This document shows positions 41,642 through 50,674 of a DNA stretch of 64,000 nt, in pieces. This stretch comes from Bradyrhizobium oligotrophicum S58 (GTDB lineage: Bacteria; Pseudomonadota; Alphaproteobacteria; Rhizobiales; Xanthobacteraceae), in NCBI RefSeq assembly GCF_000344805.1, contig NC_020453.1, forward strand, positions 7,482,001 to 7,546,000, given 5' to 3'. How positions within the stretch are numbered: the stretch's first letter is position 1; every line of letters starts with the position of its first letter. The notes beneath the pieces were generated by a model that saw only the letters and a list, made by a program, of their open reading frames with translations, did not search any database and was not told where the DNA came from. Both the position numbers and the translations under genes were made by a program.

Positions 41642-42435
41642 CGCAGGCACAACTCGCCCAGACCGGCGATCCGCTGCTCGCCGTGCGCGACGTCAGCGTC
41701 GTGTTCGGCGGCATCGTGGCGCTTAACGGCGTCTCGTTCGACATGCGCGAAGGCCAGATCCTCGGACTGATCGGCCCCAACGGCGCCGGCAAGACGACCT
41801 TGTTCAACTGCCTCAGCCGGCTCTACCAGCCGAGTTCCGGCGACATCCTGATGGAGGGCCGCAGCATCCTGAAGCGGCCGCCGCATCGCATCGCCGAGAT
41901 CGGCATCGGCCGTACCTTCCAGAACGTCGCGCTGTTTCCCAATCTGTCCGTGCTCGACAACGTCCGCGTCGGTACCCACGCGCGGACCTCGAGCGACATC
42001 ATCTCCGACTCGCTGCGCCTCGCCTGGATCCGGCGCAGCGAGAAATCGGTGAACACCAAGGTTCACGAGATCCTCGCTTATCTCAAGCTCGAGGACGTCG
42101 CGCACAAGACCGTGTCCGGATTGCCGTTCGGCACCCAGAAGCGTGTCGAGCTGGCGCGCGCGCTCGCCGCCGATCCAAAGATCCTGCTGCTCGACGAACC
42201 CGCTGGCGGCCTCAATCACGAAGAGGTCTATGTGCTGGGCGACCTGATCCGGCGCATCCGCGACGAGCGCCATGTCACCGTGCTGCTGGTCGAGCACCAC
42301 ATGGGCCTGGTGATGTCGATCGCCGACCACGTCGTCGCACTGAATTTCGGCAAGAAGCTCGCGGAGGGCACGCCGGCCCAGGTGCAGGCCGATCCCGACG
42401 TCATCAAGGCCTATCTCGGGAGCAAGGATCAATGA
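41638..42435 (+). CDS. Branched-chain-type ABC transporter ATPase (LivG-like)
   Basis: 265 aa. Walker A GPNGAGKTT (about 44-52), signature-like LPFGTQKRVELARAL, Walker B ILLLDEPAGGLN, and the LivG-specific C-terminus DHVVALNFGKKLAEGTPAQV...AYLGSKD. It pairs with the LivF-like ATPase, whose ATG overlaps this stop by 4 nt, to energise uptake through LivH/LivM-like permeases. Gene context (dicarboxylate/fatty-acid CoA metabolism) suggests an organic-acid rather than amino-acid substrate. Confidence 0.88.
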   Translation: MTQAQLAQTGDPLLAVRDVSVVFGGIVALNGVSFDMREGQILGLIGPNGAGKTTLFNCLSRLYQPSSGDILMEGRSILKRPPHRIAEIGIGRTFQNVALFPNLSVLDNVRVGTHARTSSDIISDSLRLAWIRRSEKSVNTKVHEILAYLKLEDVAHKTVSGLPFGTQKRVELARALAADPKILLLDEPAGGLNHEEVYVLGDLIRRIRDERHVTVLLVEHHMGLVMSIADHVVALNFGKKLAEGTPAQVQADPDVIKAYLGSKDQ

Positions 42436-43145
42436 CGGCGCTTCTGAACGTCAAGGATCTGCGCGCCTACTACGGCCAGGTCCAGGCCCTTCACGGCCTG
42501 TCGTTCTCGCTCAACGAGGGCTCGCTGACGACGCTGCTCGGCGCCAACGGCGCCGGCAAGACCACGACCCTGCGCGCGATCTGCAACATGGTGCGCTCGA
42601 CCGGGGCGATCGAGTTCGAGGGCAAGCCGCTCAACAACAAATCGACCGAGAGCATCGTCCGCTTCGGCATCGCCCACGTGCCGCAGGGCCGCGGCACCTT
42701 CACCAACATGACGGTGGAGGAGAACCTGCAGCTCGGCGCCATCACCCGCGGCGACAAAGCGGGCATCGTCGCCGACATCGAGCGGATGTACTCCTACTTC
42801 CCGAAGCTGAAGGAGCGCCACACCCAGCAGGCCGGCACCTTGTCCGGCGGCGAGCAGCAGATGCTGGCGGTGGCACGCGCCTTGATGCTGCGTCCGCGGC
42901 TGATGCTGCTGGACGAGCCGTCGTTCGGCCTCGCGCCGCTGGTGGTGCGCGATCTGTTCGGCATCCTCGGCAAGATCAATCGCGAGGAGAAGGTCTCGAT
43001 CCTCGTCGTCGAGCAGAACGCGCAGCTGGCGCTCGAGCTCGCCGATCAGGCCTATGTGATCGAGACCGGCCGCATCGTCATGTCGGGCGCGGCCAAGGAC
43101 ATCGCAAACGACGAGAACGTCCGCAAATCCTATCTGGGCTACTAA
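42432..43145 (+). CDS. Branched-chain-type ABC transporter ATPase (LivF-like)
   Basis: 237 aa. Walker A GANGAGKTTT, HVPQGRGTFTNMTVEENL (LivF hallmark), signature LSGGEQQMLAVARAL and Walker B LMLLDEPSFGLAP are intact; C-terminus VRKSYLGY is typical. Overlaps livG by ATGA and is followed by livH after 12 bp. It is the second motor subunit of the same importer. Confidence 0.88.
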   Translation: MTALLNVKDLRAYYGQVQALHGLSFSLNEGSLTTLLGANGAGKTTTLRAICNMVRSTGAIEFEGKPLNNKSTESIVRFGIAHVPQGRGTFTNMTVEENLQLGAITRGDKAGIVADIERMYSYFPKLKERHTQQAGTLSGGEQQMLAVARALMLRPRLMLLDEPSFGLAPLVVRDLFGILGKINREEKVSILVVEQNAQLALELADQAYVIETGRIVMSGAAKDIANDENVRKSYLGY

Positions 43146-43157
43146 CGGAGCGGGACA

Positions 43158-44036
43158 ATGGAACTCTTCACCAACCAGGTCCTGGCCGGCATTGCCACGG
43201 GCGCGATCTACGCCTGCATGGCGCTCGCGGTCGTGATGATCTACCAGGCGATCGACCATCTCAACTTCGCGCAAGGCGAGATGGCAATGTTCTCGACCTT
43301 CATCTCGTGGCAGCTGATGCAATGGGGCCTGCCCTATTGGGTTGCCTTCGTGGTGACGCTGGCTTTCTCGTTCGCCGGCGGCATCGCGATCGAGCGCGTG
43401 CTGTTCAAGCCGCTCGCGAAGGCGCCGATCCTGACCCAGGTCGCCGGCTTCATCGCGCTGTACTCGATCATCAACTCCTTCGCCGGGCTGACCTGGGACT
43501 TCACCATCAAGCAATATCCGACGCCGTTCGGATCCTCGCCTTTTCTCGGCAGCCAGCTGATCTCGACCCACCAGGCTGGCATGATCGGCATCACCCTGGT
43601 ACTGCTGGTCGGGCTCTACTTCTTCTTCCAGTACACGCGGGTTGGCCTCGCGATGCGGGCCGCGGCGGCTGTGCCTGAATCTGCCCGCCTGGTCGGCATC
43701 AACACCTCGTGGATGATCGCGCTCGGCTGGGGCATGGCGGCGGCGATCGGCTCGATCGCCGGCATGCTGATCGCGCCGGTGGTGTTCCTCGAGCCCAACA
43801 TGATGGGCGGCGTGCTGATCTATGGCTTTGCCGCAGCCGTGCTTGGCGGCCTCACCAGTCCGTTCGGCGCCGTGCTCGGCGGCTTCATGGTCGGCATCTT
43901 CGAGAATCTCGCCGGAACCTACATCCCGCATGTCGGCAACGAGATGAAGCTGCCGATCGCCCTGGCGCTCATCATCTCCGTTCTGGTCATCAAGCCCGCC
44001 GGCCTGTTCGGCCGCAACATCGTGAAGCGAGTCTGA
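43158..44036 (+). CDS. Branched-chain-type ABC transporter permease (LivH-like)
   Basis: 292 aa with about eight hydrophobic helices. The start MELFTNQVLAGIATGAIYACMALAVVMIYQA and the coupling loop AMRAAAAVPESARLVGINT are those of LivH permeases; late GFAAAVLGGLTSPFGAVLGGF is also typical. Forms the membrane channel with the LivM-like protein encoded 2 bp downstream. Ribosome site GGAGCGGGACA precedes the ATG. Confidence 0.88.
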   Translation: MELFTNQVLAGIATGAIYACMALAVVMIYQAIDHLNFAQGEMAMFSTFISWQLMQWGLPYWVAFVVTLAFSFAGGIAIERVLFKPLAKAPILTQVAGFIALYSIINSFAGLTWDFTIKQYPTPFGSSPFLGSQLISTHQAGMIGITLVLLVGLYFFFQYTRVGLAMRAAAAVPESARLVGINTSWMIALGWGMAAAIGSIAGMLIAPVVFLEPNMMGGVLIYGFAAAVLGGLTSPFGAVLGGFMVGIFENLAGTYIPHVGNEMKLPIALALIISVLVIKPAGLFGRNIVKRV

Positions 44037-44038
44037 TC

Positions 44039-45055
44039 ATGAGCGCAATCGAGGACATCACATCCCAGGCGCCCGCGGTCGCGGCGGTTCCGAAGCGGGC
44101 CATGACCTTGAGCTCCGGCACGACCTTCGTGATCGTGCTGCTGCTCATGGTCGTGCCGCTGTTCGTCAAGAATTTCATCATCTTCCAGATGACGATGCTG
44201 CTGATCTACGGGCTCGCCGTGCTGGCGCTCAACATCCTGACCGGCGGCAGTGGCCAGTTCTCGCTCGGAAATAGCGCGTTCTATGCCGTCGGCGCCTATA
44301 CGTCGGCAATCCTGATGGAGCAGTACAACGTCAACTACGCGCTGACGCTGCCGGTGGCCGGGGTCGTCTGCTTCGGCGCCGGCTTCCTGTTCGGCCAGCC
44401 GGCGCTGCGGCTGTCGGGGGTGTACCTCGCGCTCGCCACCTTCGCGCTGGCCACCGCCATGCCGCAGATCCTCAAGCTCGGCTTTTTCGAGCCCTGGACC
44501 GGCGGCGTGCAGGGCCTGGTCGTGACCAAGCCCGATGCGCCGTTCGGCCTGCCGATGTCGCAGGACATGTGGCTGTATTATTTCACGCTTGTCATCACGA
44601 TCGCGATCTACATCTTCTCGGTGAACCTGCTGCGCTCGCGCTCCGGCCGGGCCTTCATGGCGATCCGCGACAACGAGATCGCGGCCTCCGCCATGGGCAT
44701 CGACGTTGCGACCTACAAGACGCTGGCATTCGGCGTCTCTGCCGGCATCACCGGCGTGGCCGGCGGGTTGGGGGCCATCGCCGTGCAATTCGTGGCGCCC
44801 GACAGCTACACGATCGTGCTCGCGATCTCGCTGTTCCTCGGCATGGTGGTCGGCGGCGTCGGCTGGCTGCCCGGATCGTTCATCGGCTCGGCTTTCATCA
44901 TCTTCGTTCCCAACATCGCCGAAGGCATCTCCAAGGGCCTGTCCGGCGCGGTGTTCGGCATTCTCTTGTTCCTGATCATCTTCCTCGTGCCGCACGGCGC
45001 GCGGCAGGTGGCGATGGTCGCTCAGCAGCTGCTGAACAAAGTAAGAAAAAGCTAA
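44039..45055 (+). CDS. Branched-chain-type ABC transporter permease (LivM-like)
   Basis: 338 aa from ATG 44039, two bases after the livH stop; a longer open frame upstream is over livH and not coding. Helix-rich, with LNILTGGSGQFSLGNSAFYAVGAYTSAIL and the coupling loop GRAFMAIRDNEIAASAMGIDVATYKTLAF. Partner of LivH. The cytoplasmic N-terminus is about 25 residues longer than the membrane-starting core. An AAGGAGG follows the stop and serves the next gene. Confidence 0.88.
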   Translation: MSAIEDITSQAPAVAAVPKRAMTLSSGTTFVIVLLLMVVPLFVKNFIIFQMTMLLIYGLAVLALNILTGGSGQFSLGNSAFYAVGAYTSAILMEQYNVNYALTLPVAGVVCFGAGFLFGQPALRLSGVYLALATFALATAMPQILKLGFFEPWTGGVQGLVVTKPDAPFGLPMSQDMWLYYFTLVITIAIYIFSVNLLRSRSGRAFMAIRDNEIAASAMGIDVATYKTLAFGVSAGITGVAGGLGAIAVQFVAPDSYTIVLAISLFLGMVVGGVGWLPGSFIGSAFIIFVPNIAEGISKGLSGAVFGILLFLIIFLVPHGARQVAMVAQQLLNKVRKS

Positions 45056-45066
45056 GGAGGAAAATC

Positions 45067-46290
45067 TTGCTCGTCTCCCGACACCTACGAATCGCCGCGC
45101 TCGCGACGGCGGTCATCGCCCTCACCTCGGGCGGAGCATTCGCCCAGAAGAAATACGACACCGGCGCATCCGACACCGAGATCAAGGTCGGCAACATCAT
45201 GCCCTATAGCGGCCCGGCGTCCGCTTACGGCGTGATCGGCAAGACCGAGGAGGCGTATTTCAAGAAGATCAATGCCGAAGGCGGCATCAACGGCCGCAAG
45301 ATCAACTTCGTCTCCTATGACGACGCCTACTCGCCGCCCAAGGCGGTCGAACAGGTGCGTAAGCTGGTCGAAAGCGACGAGGTCTTGTTCGTCTTCAATC
45401 CGCTCGGCACGCCCTCGAACTCGGCGATCCAGAAATATCTCAACGGCAAGAAGATCCCGCAGCTGTTCGTCGCCACCGGCGCGACCAAGTGGAACGATCC
45501 GAAGAACTTCCCATGGACCATGGGCTGGCAGCCGAGCTACCAGAGCGAGGGCCGCATTTATGCGAAGTACCTGCTCAAGGACAAGCCGGGCGCCAAGGTC
45601 GGCGTGCTGTTCCAGAACGACGATTTCGGCAAGGACTATCTGAAGGGCCTCAAGGACGGTCTCGGCGACAAGGCCGCATCCATGATCGTCATGGAGGAAA
45701 GCTACGAGACGTCAGAACCGTCGATCGACGGCCACATCGTCAAGCTCAAGGCCAGCGGTGCCGACGTGTTCTTCAGCGTCACCACGCCGAAATTCGCAGC
45801 GCAGGCGATCAAGAAGCTCGCCGAGATCGATTGGCACCCGACCCATCTTGTCGTCAACGTGTCCGCCTCGGTCGGCAGCGTGATCAAGCCGGCCGGCTTC
45901 GAGAACTCGCAAGGAATCCTCTCGGCCGCCTACGCAAAGGATGCCGCAGATGCCCAGTGGGACAACGATCCCGGCATGAAGAAATTCACCGAATTTCTTG
46001 CGCAGTATTTTCCGGACGCCAACAAGCTCGACAGCTCCGTCGTCTATGGCTACGGCGCCGCGCAGACGGTGGTGAAGGTGCTGCAGATGTGCGGCGACGA
46101 CCTGACCCGCGCCAACGTCATGAAGCAGGCGGCGAGCCTGAAGGACTTCACCCCGGACACGCTGCTGCCGGGCGTCAAGATCAACACCTCGGCCACCGAC
46201 TTCGCACCGATCGAGCAACTGCAGATGCAGCGGTTCAAGGGCGAGAAGTGGGAGCTGTTCGGCGAAGCGATCAGCGGCGCCATCGAGTAG
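45067..46290 (+). CDS. Periplasmic binding protein of the transporter, paralog 1
   Basis: 407 aa from TTG 45067, chosen because AAGGAGGAAAATC lies directly before it and a Sec signal peptide follows (LRIAALATAVIALTSGGAFA, cleavage before QKKYDTG). The mature protein is a type I (Leu/Ile/Val-like) binding protein: TEIKVGNIMPYSGPASAYG, FNPLGTPSNSAIQKYL, PWTMGWQPSYQSEG, LYQNDDFGKDYLKGL-like. It delivers ligand to the permease encoded just upstream. It shares length and motifs with two further copies downstream, ending in a terminator. Confidence 0.88.
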   Translation: MLVSRHLRIAALATAVIALTSGGAFAQKKYDTGASDTEIKVGNIMPYSGPASAYGVIGKTEEAYFKKINAEGGINGRKINFVSYDDAYSPPKAVEQVRKLVESDEVLFVFNPLGTPSNSAIQKYLNGKKIPQLFVATGATKWNDPKNFPWTMGWQPSYQSEGRIYAKYLLKDKPGAKVGVLFQNDDFGKDYLKGLKDGLGDKAASMIVMEESYETSEPSIDGHIVKLKASGADVFFSVTTPKFAAQAIKKLAEIDWHPTHLVVNVSASVGSVIKPAGFENSQGILSAAYAKDAADAQWDNDPGMKKFTEFLAQYFPDANKLDSSVVYGYGAAQTVVKVLQMCGDDLTRANVMKQAASLKDFTPDTLLPGVKINTSATDFAPIEQLQMQRFKGEKWELFGEAISGAIE

Positions 46291-46343
46291 CCGAGGATTG
46301 GAGTCATCGCGCATCGCCGCAGAAAGCGGTGCCGATCTCCACT

Positions 46344-46376
46344 GGCCCTCCGTGCCATCGGCACGGGGGGCTTTTT
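46344..46376 (+). terminator. Rho-independent terminator after the first binding protein
   Basis: An 11-bp stem (CCCTCCGTGCC, 46346-46356, with GGCACGGGGGG, 46360-46370, one G-T pair) with loop ATC is followed by CTTTTT. It ends the liv-like operon 54 bp after the stop. Confidence 0.85.
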
Positions 46377-46645
46377 CATTCATGGCCCGTGCGGTCTTGC
46401 TAACAACAGTGAGCGCCCGCCAGTTTCTTTATCTCAGGCTGTTATTGCAAGGCACCTGTCGCTGAAATTGTGCACCTCTCTCGCAACTGCACATGACGGA
46501 TCGCAGGTTTGGACCGCGAAAACACGGACCGTGCCGCGATGTCGCAACCGCGCCGCGCCGTCTCTGCTATAGTTCCCGTCACAACAAGAGCTTCCTCAAG
46601 GAAGTCACGACACGTCACCCAGAACAAGAACGGGAGAAACGCACC
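46377..46645. other. Gap before the second binding-protein gene
   Basis: About 270 bp with no supported gene. As it follows a strong terminator, it must carry the promoter of the second binding-protein gene. GGGAG lies about 10 nt before the ATG at 46646. I could not assign promoter boxes. Confidence 0.4.
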
Positions 46646-47869
46646 ATGATGATCACGCGAAGGGCAGCCCTCGCTACGGCCGCCGCAATCGTCCTCGCCT
46701 CGAGCGGCGCATCCGCTGCCGACAAGAAATACGACACCGGCGCCTCCGACACCGAGATCAAGATCGGCAACATCATGCCCTATAGCGGGCCGGCCTCGGC
46801 CTACGGCATCATCGGCAAGACGGAGGCGGCGTATTTCAAGAAGATCAACGCCGAAGGCGGCATCAACGGCCGCAAGATCAACTACATCTCCTATGACGAC
46901 GCCTATTCCCCACCGAAAGCAGTCGAGCAGGCGCGCAAGCTGGTCGAGAGCGACGAGGTGCTCCTGATCTTCAACTCGCTCGGCACGCCCTCGAACACGG
47001 CGATCCAGAAATACATGAACGCCAAGAAGGTGCCGCAACTGTTCGTCGCCACCGGCGCCACCAAGTGGAACGACCCATCCAACTTCCCGTGGACCATGGG
47101 CTGGCAGCCGAGCTACCAGGCCGAGTCGCGGATCTATGCAAAGTATCTCCTCAAAGAGAAGCCGGATGCCAAGATCGCGGTGCTCTACCAGAACGATGAT
47201 TACGGCAAGGACTATCTGAAAGGCCTCAAGGACGGCCTCGGCGCCAAGGCGGCGAGCATGATCGTCATGGAGGAGAGCTACGAGACCACCGAACCCACGA
47301 TCGACAACCACATCGTCAAGCTGAAGTCGACCGGCGCCGACGTGTTCATGAACATCACGACGCCCAAATTCGCGGCGCAGGCGATCAAGAAGTCGGCCGA
47401 GATCGAGTGGAAGGCGCTGCACATTCTCAACAACGTCTCGGCCTCGGTCGGCAGCGTGATCAAGCCGGCGGGATTTGCCAATGCCCAGGGCATCGTCTCC
47501 GCGCAGTACCTGAAGGACACCACCGACCAGCAATGGGCCGACGATCCCGGCATGAAGAGCTATCTCGAGTTCATGACGAAGGATTTTCCGGAGGGCGACA
47601 AGCTGGATAATGGCACCGTGGTCGGCTACGGCGTGGCACAGACGCTGGTGCAGGTGCTCAAGCAGTGCGGGGACGATTTGACGCGGGAGAACGTCATGAA
47701 GCAGGCCGCGAGCTTGCGCGGCTTTCGCACCGGGGTGCTGCTGCCCGGCATCGCCATCGACACCTCCGCGACCGACTTTGCTCCGATCAGCCAGCTTCAG
47801 CTGATGCGCTTCACCGGCGAGCGATGGCAATTGTTCGGCGACGTCATCTCGGCTGACGTCGGCGGCTAG
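46646..47869 (+). CDS. Periplasmic binding protein, paralog 2
   Basis: 407 aa from ATG 46646. Signal peptide MMITRRAALATAAAIVLASSGASA, with ITRR hinting at a twin-arginine type, then DKKYDTGASDTEIKIGNIMPY, nearly the same opening as paralog 1. Type I binding-protein fold with LFVATGATKWNDPSNFPW and LYQNDDYGKDYLKGLKDGL. It has its own upstream region after a terminator, so it can be expressed separately from the permeases. Probably widens ligand range of the same importer. Confidence 0.87.
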   Translation: MMITRRAALATAAAIVLASSGASAADKKYDTGASDTEIKIGNIMPYSGPASAYGIIGKTEAAYFKKINAEGGINGRKINYISYDDAYSPPKAVEQARKLVESDEVLLIFNSLGTPSNTAIQKYMNAKKVPQLFVATGATKWNDPSNFPWTMGWQPSYQAESRIYAKYLLKEKPDAKIAVLYQNDDYGKDYLKGLKDGLGAKAASMIVMEESYETTEPTIDNHIVKLKSTGADVFMNITTPKFAAQAIKKSAEIEWKALHILNNVSASVGSVIKPAGFANAQGIVSAQYLKDTTDQQWADDPGMKSYLEFMTKDFPEGDKLDNGTVVGYGVAQTLVQVLKQCGDDLTRENVMKQAASLRGFRTGVLLPGIAIDTSATDFAPISQLQLMRFTGERWQLFGDVISADVGG

Positions 47870-47892
47870 CTGCTCGGAACACAACGAGCATG

Positions 47893-47921
47893 GCCTCCTG
47901 CGGCTTCGCGCCGCAGGAGGC
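47893..47921 (+). terminator. 12-bp hairpin after the second binding protein
   Basis: GCCTCCTGCGGC (47893-47904) and GCCGCAGGAGGC (47910-47921) pair perfectly around TTCGC. No T-run follows, so it may stabilise the 3' end or act as a weak terminator. Confidence 0.55.
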
Positions 47922-48123
47922 TGCATGTCCAGGCATCTGCGCTGTCTTCACCAAGTATTTCTTAAGCTAGGAGTTCAAAGAACGGTGGTCATGCATCGGC
48001 GGCGGTTACGCACCACGCGCTGCTGCGCTATGGGGACTCGTCCGGAGTGAAACGAGTCGCTCGCCTTGCGGGCGGATCCAACAACAAGGCCAAGCTCGAA
48101 GGCCGAGAAGGAGTCCTCTTCCC

Positions 48124-49347
48124 ATGACCACCGCCCTCACCCGCCGCGCCGTATCCGGCATGCTCGGCCTTGCCGTCTTTGGTGCTGCCGCCGGCACCGC
48201 GTACGCCGACAAGAAATACGACACCGGCGCCAGCGATACCGAGATCAGGATCGGCAACATCGTGCCCTATAGCGGTCCGGCCTCGGCCTACGGCTCGGTC
48301 GGCAAGGCGATGACGGCCGTGTTCAAGAAGGTCAATGACGACGGCGGCATCAACGGCCGCAAGATCAATTTCATCTCCTATGACGACGCCTATTCGCCGC
48401 CGAAGACGGTCGAGCAGGCGCGCAAGCTGGTCGAGAGCGACGAGGTGCTGTTCCTGTTCGGCGTGCTCGGCACCGCGCCGAACACGGCGATCCAGAAATA
48501 TCTCAATTCCAAGAAGGTGCCGCAGCTGTTCGTCGCGACCGGCGCCACCAAGTGGAACGAGCCGAAGACCTTTCCGTGGACCATGGGATGGCTGCCGAGC
48601 TACCAGTCGGAAGCGCGCATTTACGCGAAATATCTCGCCGTCCAGCAGCCGACCGGTAAGATCGCGGTGCTCTATCAGAACGACGACATGGGCAAGGACT
48701 ATCTGAAGGGCCTCAAGGACGGCCTCGGCGATACGTCGCGCCTTGTGCTGGAGGAGAGCTACGAGATCGCCGAACCCACGGTCGAATCGCACATCGTCAA
48801 GATGAAGTCGGCCAATCCCGACATCGTGGTGCTGTTCACGACGCCGAAGTCCGGCGCCCAGGCGATCAAGAAGCTCGGCGAGATGAACTGGAAGCCGCTC
48901 ACCATCATCTCCAATGTCAGCGCCTCGACGGCTGCGGTGATGCGCCCGGCCGGCGTCGAGAACTCGCAAGGGGTGATCTCGGCCGCCTACGCCAAGGACG
49001 CGTCCGATCCGCAATGGGCCAACGACCCCGGTCTCGGCGCGTTCAGGGAGCTGCTGGCCAAATATCTGCCGGAGATCAACCCCGTGGATTCGTCGGCGCT
49101 GACCGGCTACAACATCGCCACCACAATGGTCGAGGTGCTGAAGCGATGCGGCGACGAACTGACCCGCGCCAATGTCATGAAGCAGGCCGCAAGCCTGAAA
49201 CAGTTTGCGCAGGGCGGCCTGCTGCCCGGCATCACGCTGACCACGGGTCCCGAGGATTTCCAGCCGATCGAGCAGCTGCAGCTGATGCAGTTCAAGGGCG
49301 AACGCTGGCAATTGTTCGGCGAGGTCATGAGCGGCGAGTTGAAGTGA
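48124..49347 (+). CDS. Periplasmic binding protein, paralog 3
   Basis: 407 aa, the third copy of the same length. Signal peptide (TALTRRAVSGMLGLAVFGAAAGTAYA) with ALTRRA, then DKKYDTGASDTEIRIGNIVPY. It diverges from paralogs 1 and 2 most in the central ligand-facing parts (SANPDIVVLFTTPKSGAQAI; NMNWKPL-like). The C-terminus LQLMQFKGERWQLFGEVMSGELK is shared. The glycerate kinase gene begins 28 bp after its stop and may be co-transcribed. The ligand is unknown. Confidence 0.86.
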   Translation: MTTALTRRAVSGMLGLAVFGAAAGTAYADKKYDTGASDTEIRIGNIVPYSGPASAYGSVGKAMTAVFKKVNDDGGINGRKINFISYDDAYSPPKTVEQARKLVESDEVLFLFGVLGTAPNTAIQKYLNSKKVPQLFVATGATKWNEPKTFPWTMGWLPSYQSEARIYAKYLAVQQPTGKIAVLYQNDDMGKDYLKGLKDGLGDTSRLVLEESYEIAEPTVESHIVKMKSANPDIVVLFTTPKSGAQAIKKLGEMNWKPLTIISNVSASTAAVMRPAGVENSQGVISAAYAKDASDPQWANDPGLGAFRELLAKYLPEINPVDSSALTGYNIATTMVEVLKRCGDELTRANVMKQAASLKQFAQGGLLPGITLTTGPEDFQPIEQLQLMQFKGERWQLFGEVMSGELK

Positions 49348-49375
49348 GCCGTTGCGCCGGCGCGGGCGGCGCCGC

Positions 49376-50656
49376 ATGACCAGCCGCCGTCCGCTGTTGC
49401 GCGCCATCTTCGACGCCGCGGTCGCCGCGGCGCATCCCGATATCGTGCTGCCGGCCTTCCTGCCGGCGGCCCCCAAGGGACGCATCATCTGTCTTGCCGC
49501 CGGCAAGGGCGCAGCCGCGATGGCGGTCGCGGCGGAACGCCATTACCTGGACACGCTGGGATTCGATCCCGCGAAGCTGACCGGCATCGCGACGACTCGC
49601 CACGGACATGGCGTGCCGACGCGGCGGGTCAAGGTGATCGAGGCTGGTCATCCGACGCCTGACGAGGCCGGGCTCAAGGCTGCTGAGGAGACATTGCAGC
49701 TGGCCGCGACGGCCGAAGCCGACGACCTGATGCTGGTGCTGATCTCGGGCGGCGGCTCCGCAAACTGGGTCGCGCCCGCCAATGGCGTGAGCTTCGCGCA
49801 GAAGCAGCAACTGACCCGCGCGCTGCTGCGCTCGGGCGCGCCGATCGGCGAAATGAACACCGTTCGAAAGCATCTGTCGCGCATCAAGGGCGGTCGCCTG
49901 GCCCGTGCCGGACACAAGGCGGAAATCGTCACGCTCGCCATTTCGGACGTGCCTCATGACGACCCCTCGGCGATCGCGTCGGGTCCGACCGTGCCGGATC
50001 CGACCACGCTTGCCGATGCCCGCGCGATCGTTGCCAAATACAAGCTCGAGGTCGACCCGGCGATCGCCCGGGCGCTCGAGGATGCCGCCAATGAAAGCTG
50101 CAAGCCGGGCGATCCAGCCTTCGCCCGCGCCTCGTTCGAGCTGATCGCGCGTCCGGCCAGCTCGCTCGAAGCCGCGGTCGCCAGCGTCAAAGCCGCGGGC
50201 TATGACGTGCTCGATCTCGGCGCCGACCTCGAGGGTGAGGCGCGCGAGGTGGCCGCCGACCACGCCAAGCTGGCGCGCGAGGCCCGCGCGCTCGGCCGCC
50301 GCATGGCCATCATCTCGGGCGGCGAACTCACCGTGACGGTGCGCGGCCAGGGTCGCGGCGGGCCGAACCAGGAATATGCGCTGGCACTGGCCGATCTCCT
50401 CAAGGACATGGAGGGCGTCGCGGCACTGGCCGGTGACACCGATGGCGCCGATGGCGGCGGCGGCAGCGCCTCCGATCCGGCCGGCGCGCTGGTCGATGCC
50501 GAGGTCATCGCGGCGATGCGGGCGCAGCAGCTCGATCCGCAGGCCTATCTCGCCAACAACGACGCCACCGCGTTCTTCGCCGCCACCGGCGGCCTGCTGC
50601 AGACCGGCCCGACGCTGACCAACGTCAACGACGTCAGGGTCATCCTGGTCGATTGA
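49376..50656 (+). CDS. Glycerate kinase, MOFRL type (TtuD/GckA-like)
   Basis: 426 aa from ATG 49376; the frame opens slightly earlier at a weaker start. Class II glycerate 2-kinase signatures: CLAAGKGAAAMA, GHGVPTRRVKVIEAGHPTPDE, LVLISGGGSANW, and the C-terminal MOFRL domain (GGPNQEYALALADLL, GDTDGADGGGGSASDPAG). Older annotations call it hydroxypyruvate reductase (ttuD). It phosphorylates D-glycerate, feeding central metabolism. Ends 18 bp from the convergent MarR gene. Confidence 0.88.
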   Translation: MTSRRPLLRAIFDAAVAAAHPDIVLPAFLPAAPKGRIICLAAGKGAAAMAVAAERHYLDTLGFDPAKLTGIATTRHGHGVPTRRVKVIEAGHPTPDEAGLKAAEETLQLAATAEADDLMLVLISGGGSANWVAPANGVSFAQKQQLTRALLRSGAPIGEMNTVRKHLSRIKGGRLARAGHKAEIVTLAISDVPHDDPSAIASGPTVPDPTTLADARAIVAKYKLEVDPAIARALEDAANESCKPGDPAFARASFELIARPASSLEAAVASVKAAGYDVLDLGADLEGEAREVAADHAKLAREARALGRRMAIISGGELTVTVRGQGRGGPNQEYALALADLLKDMEGVAALAGDTDGADGGGGSASDPAGALVDAEVIAAMRAQQLDPQAYLANNDATAFFAATGGLLQTGPTLTNVNDVRVILVD

Positions 50657-50674
50657 GGGGCGCGACGGCGCCCT

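Noticed and set aside
47893..47921. Hairpin after the second binding protein as an attachment site
   Set aside because: It is a simple perfect 12-bp stem right after a stop codon with no integrase or duplication nearby; a 3'-end hairpin is the simpler reading.
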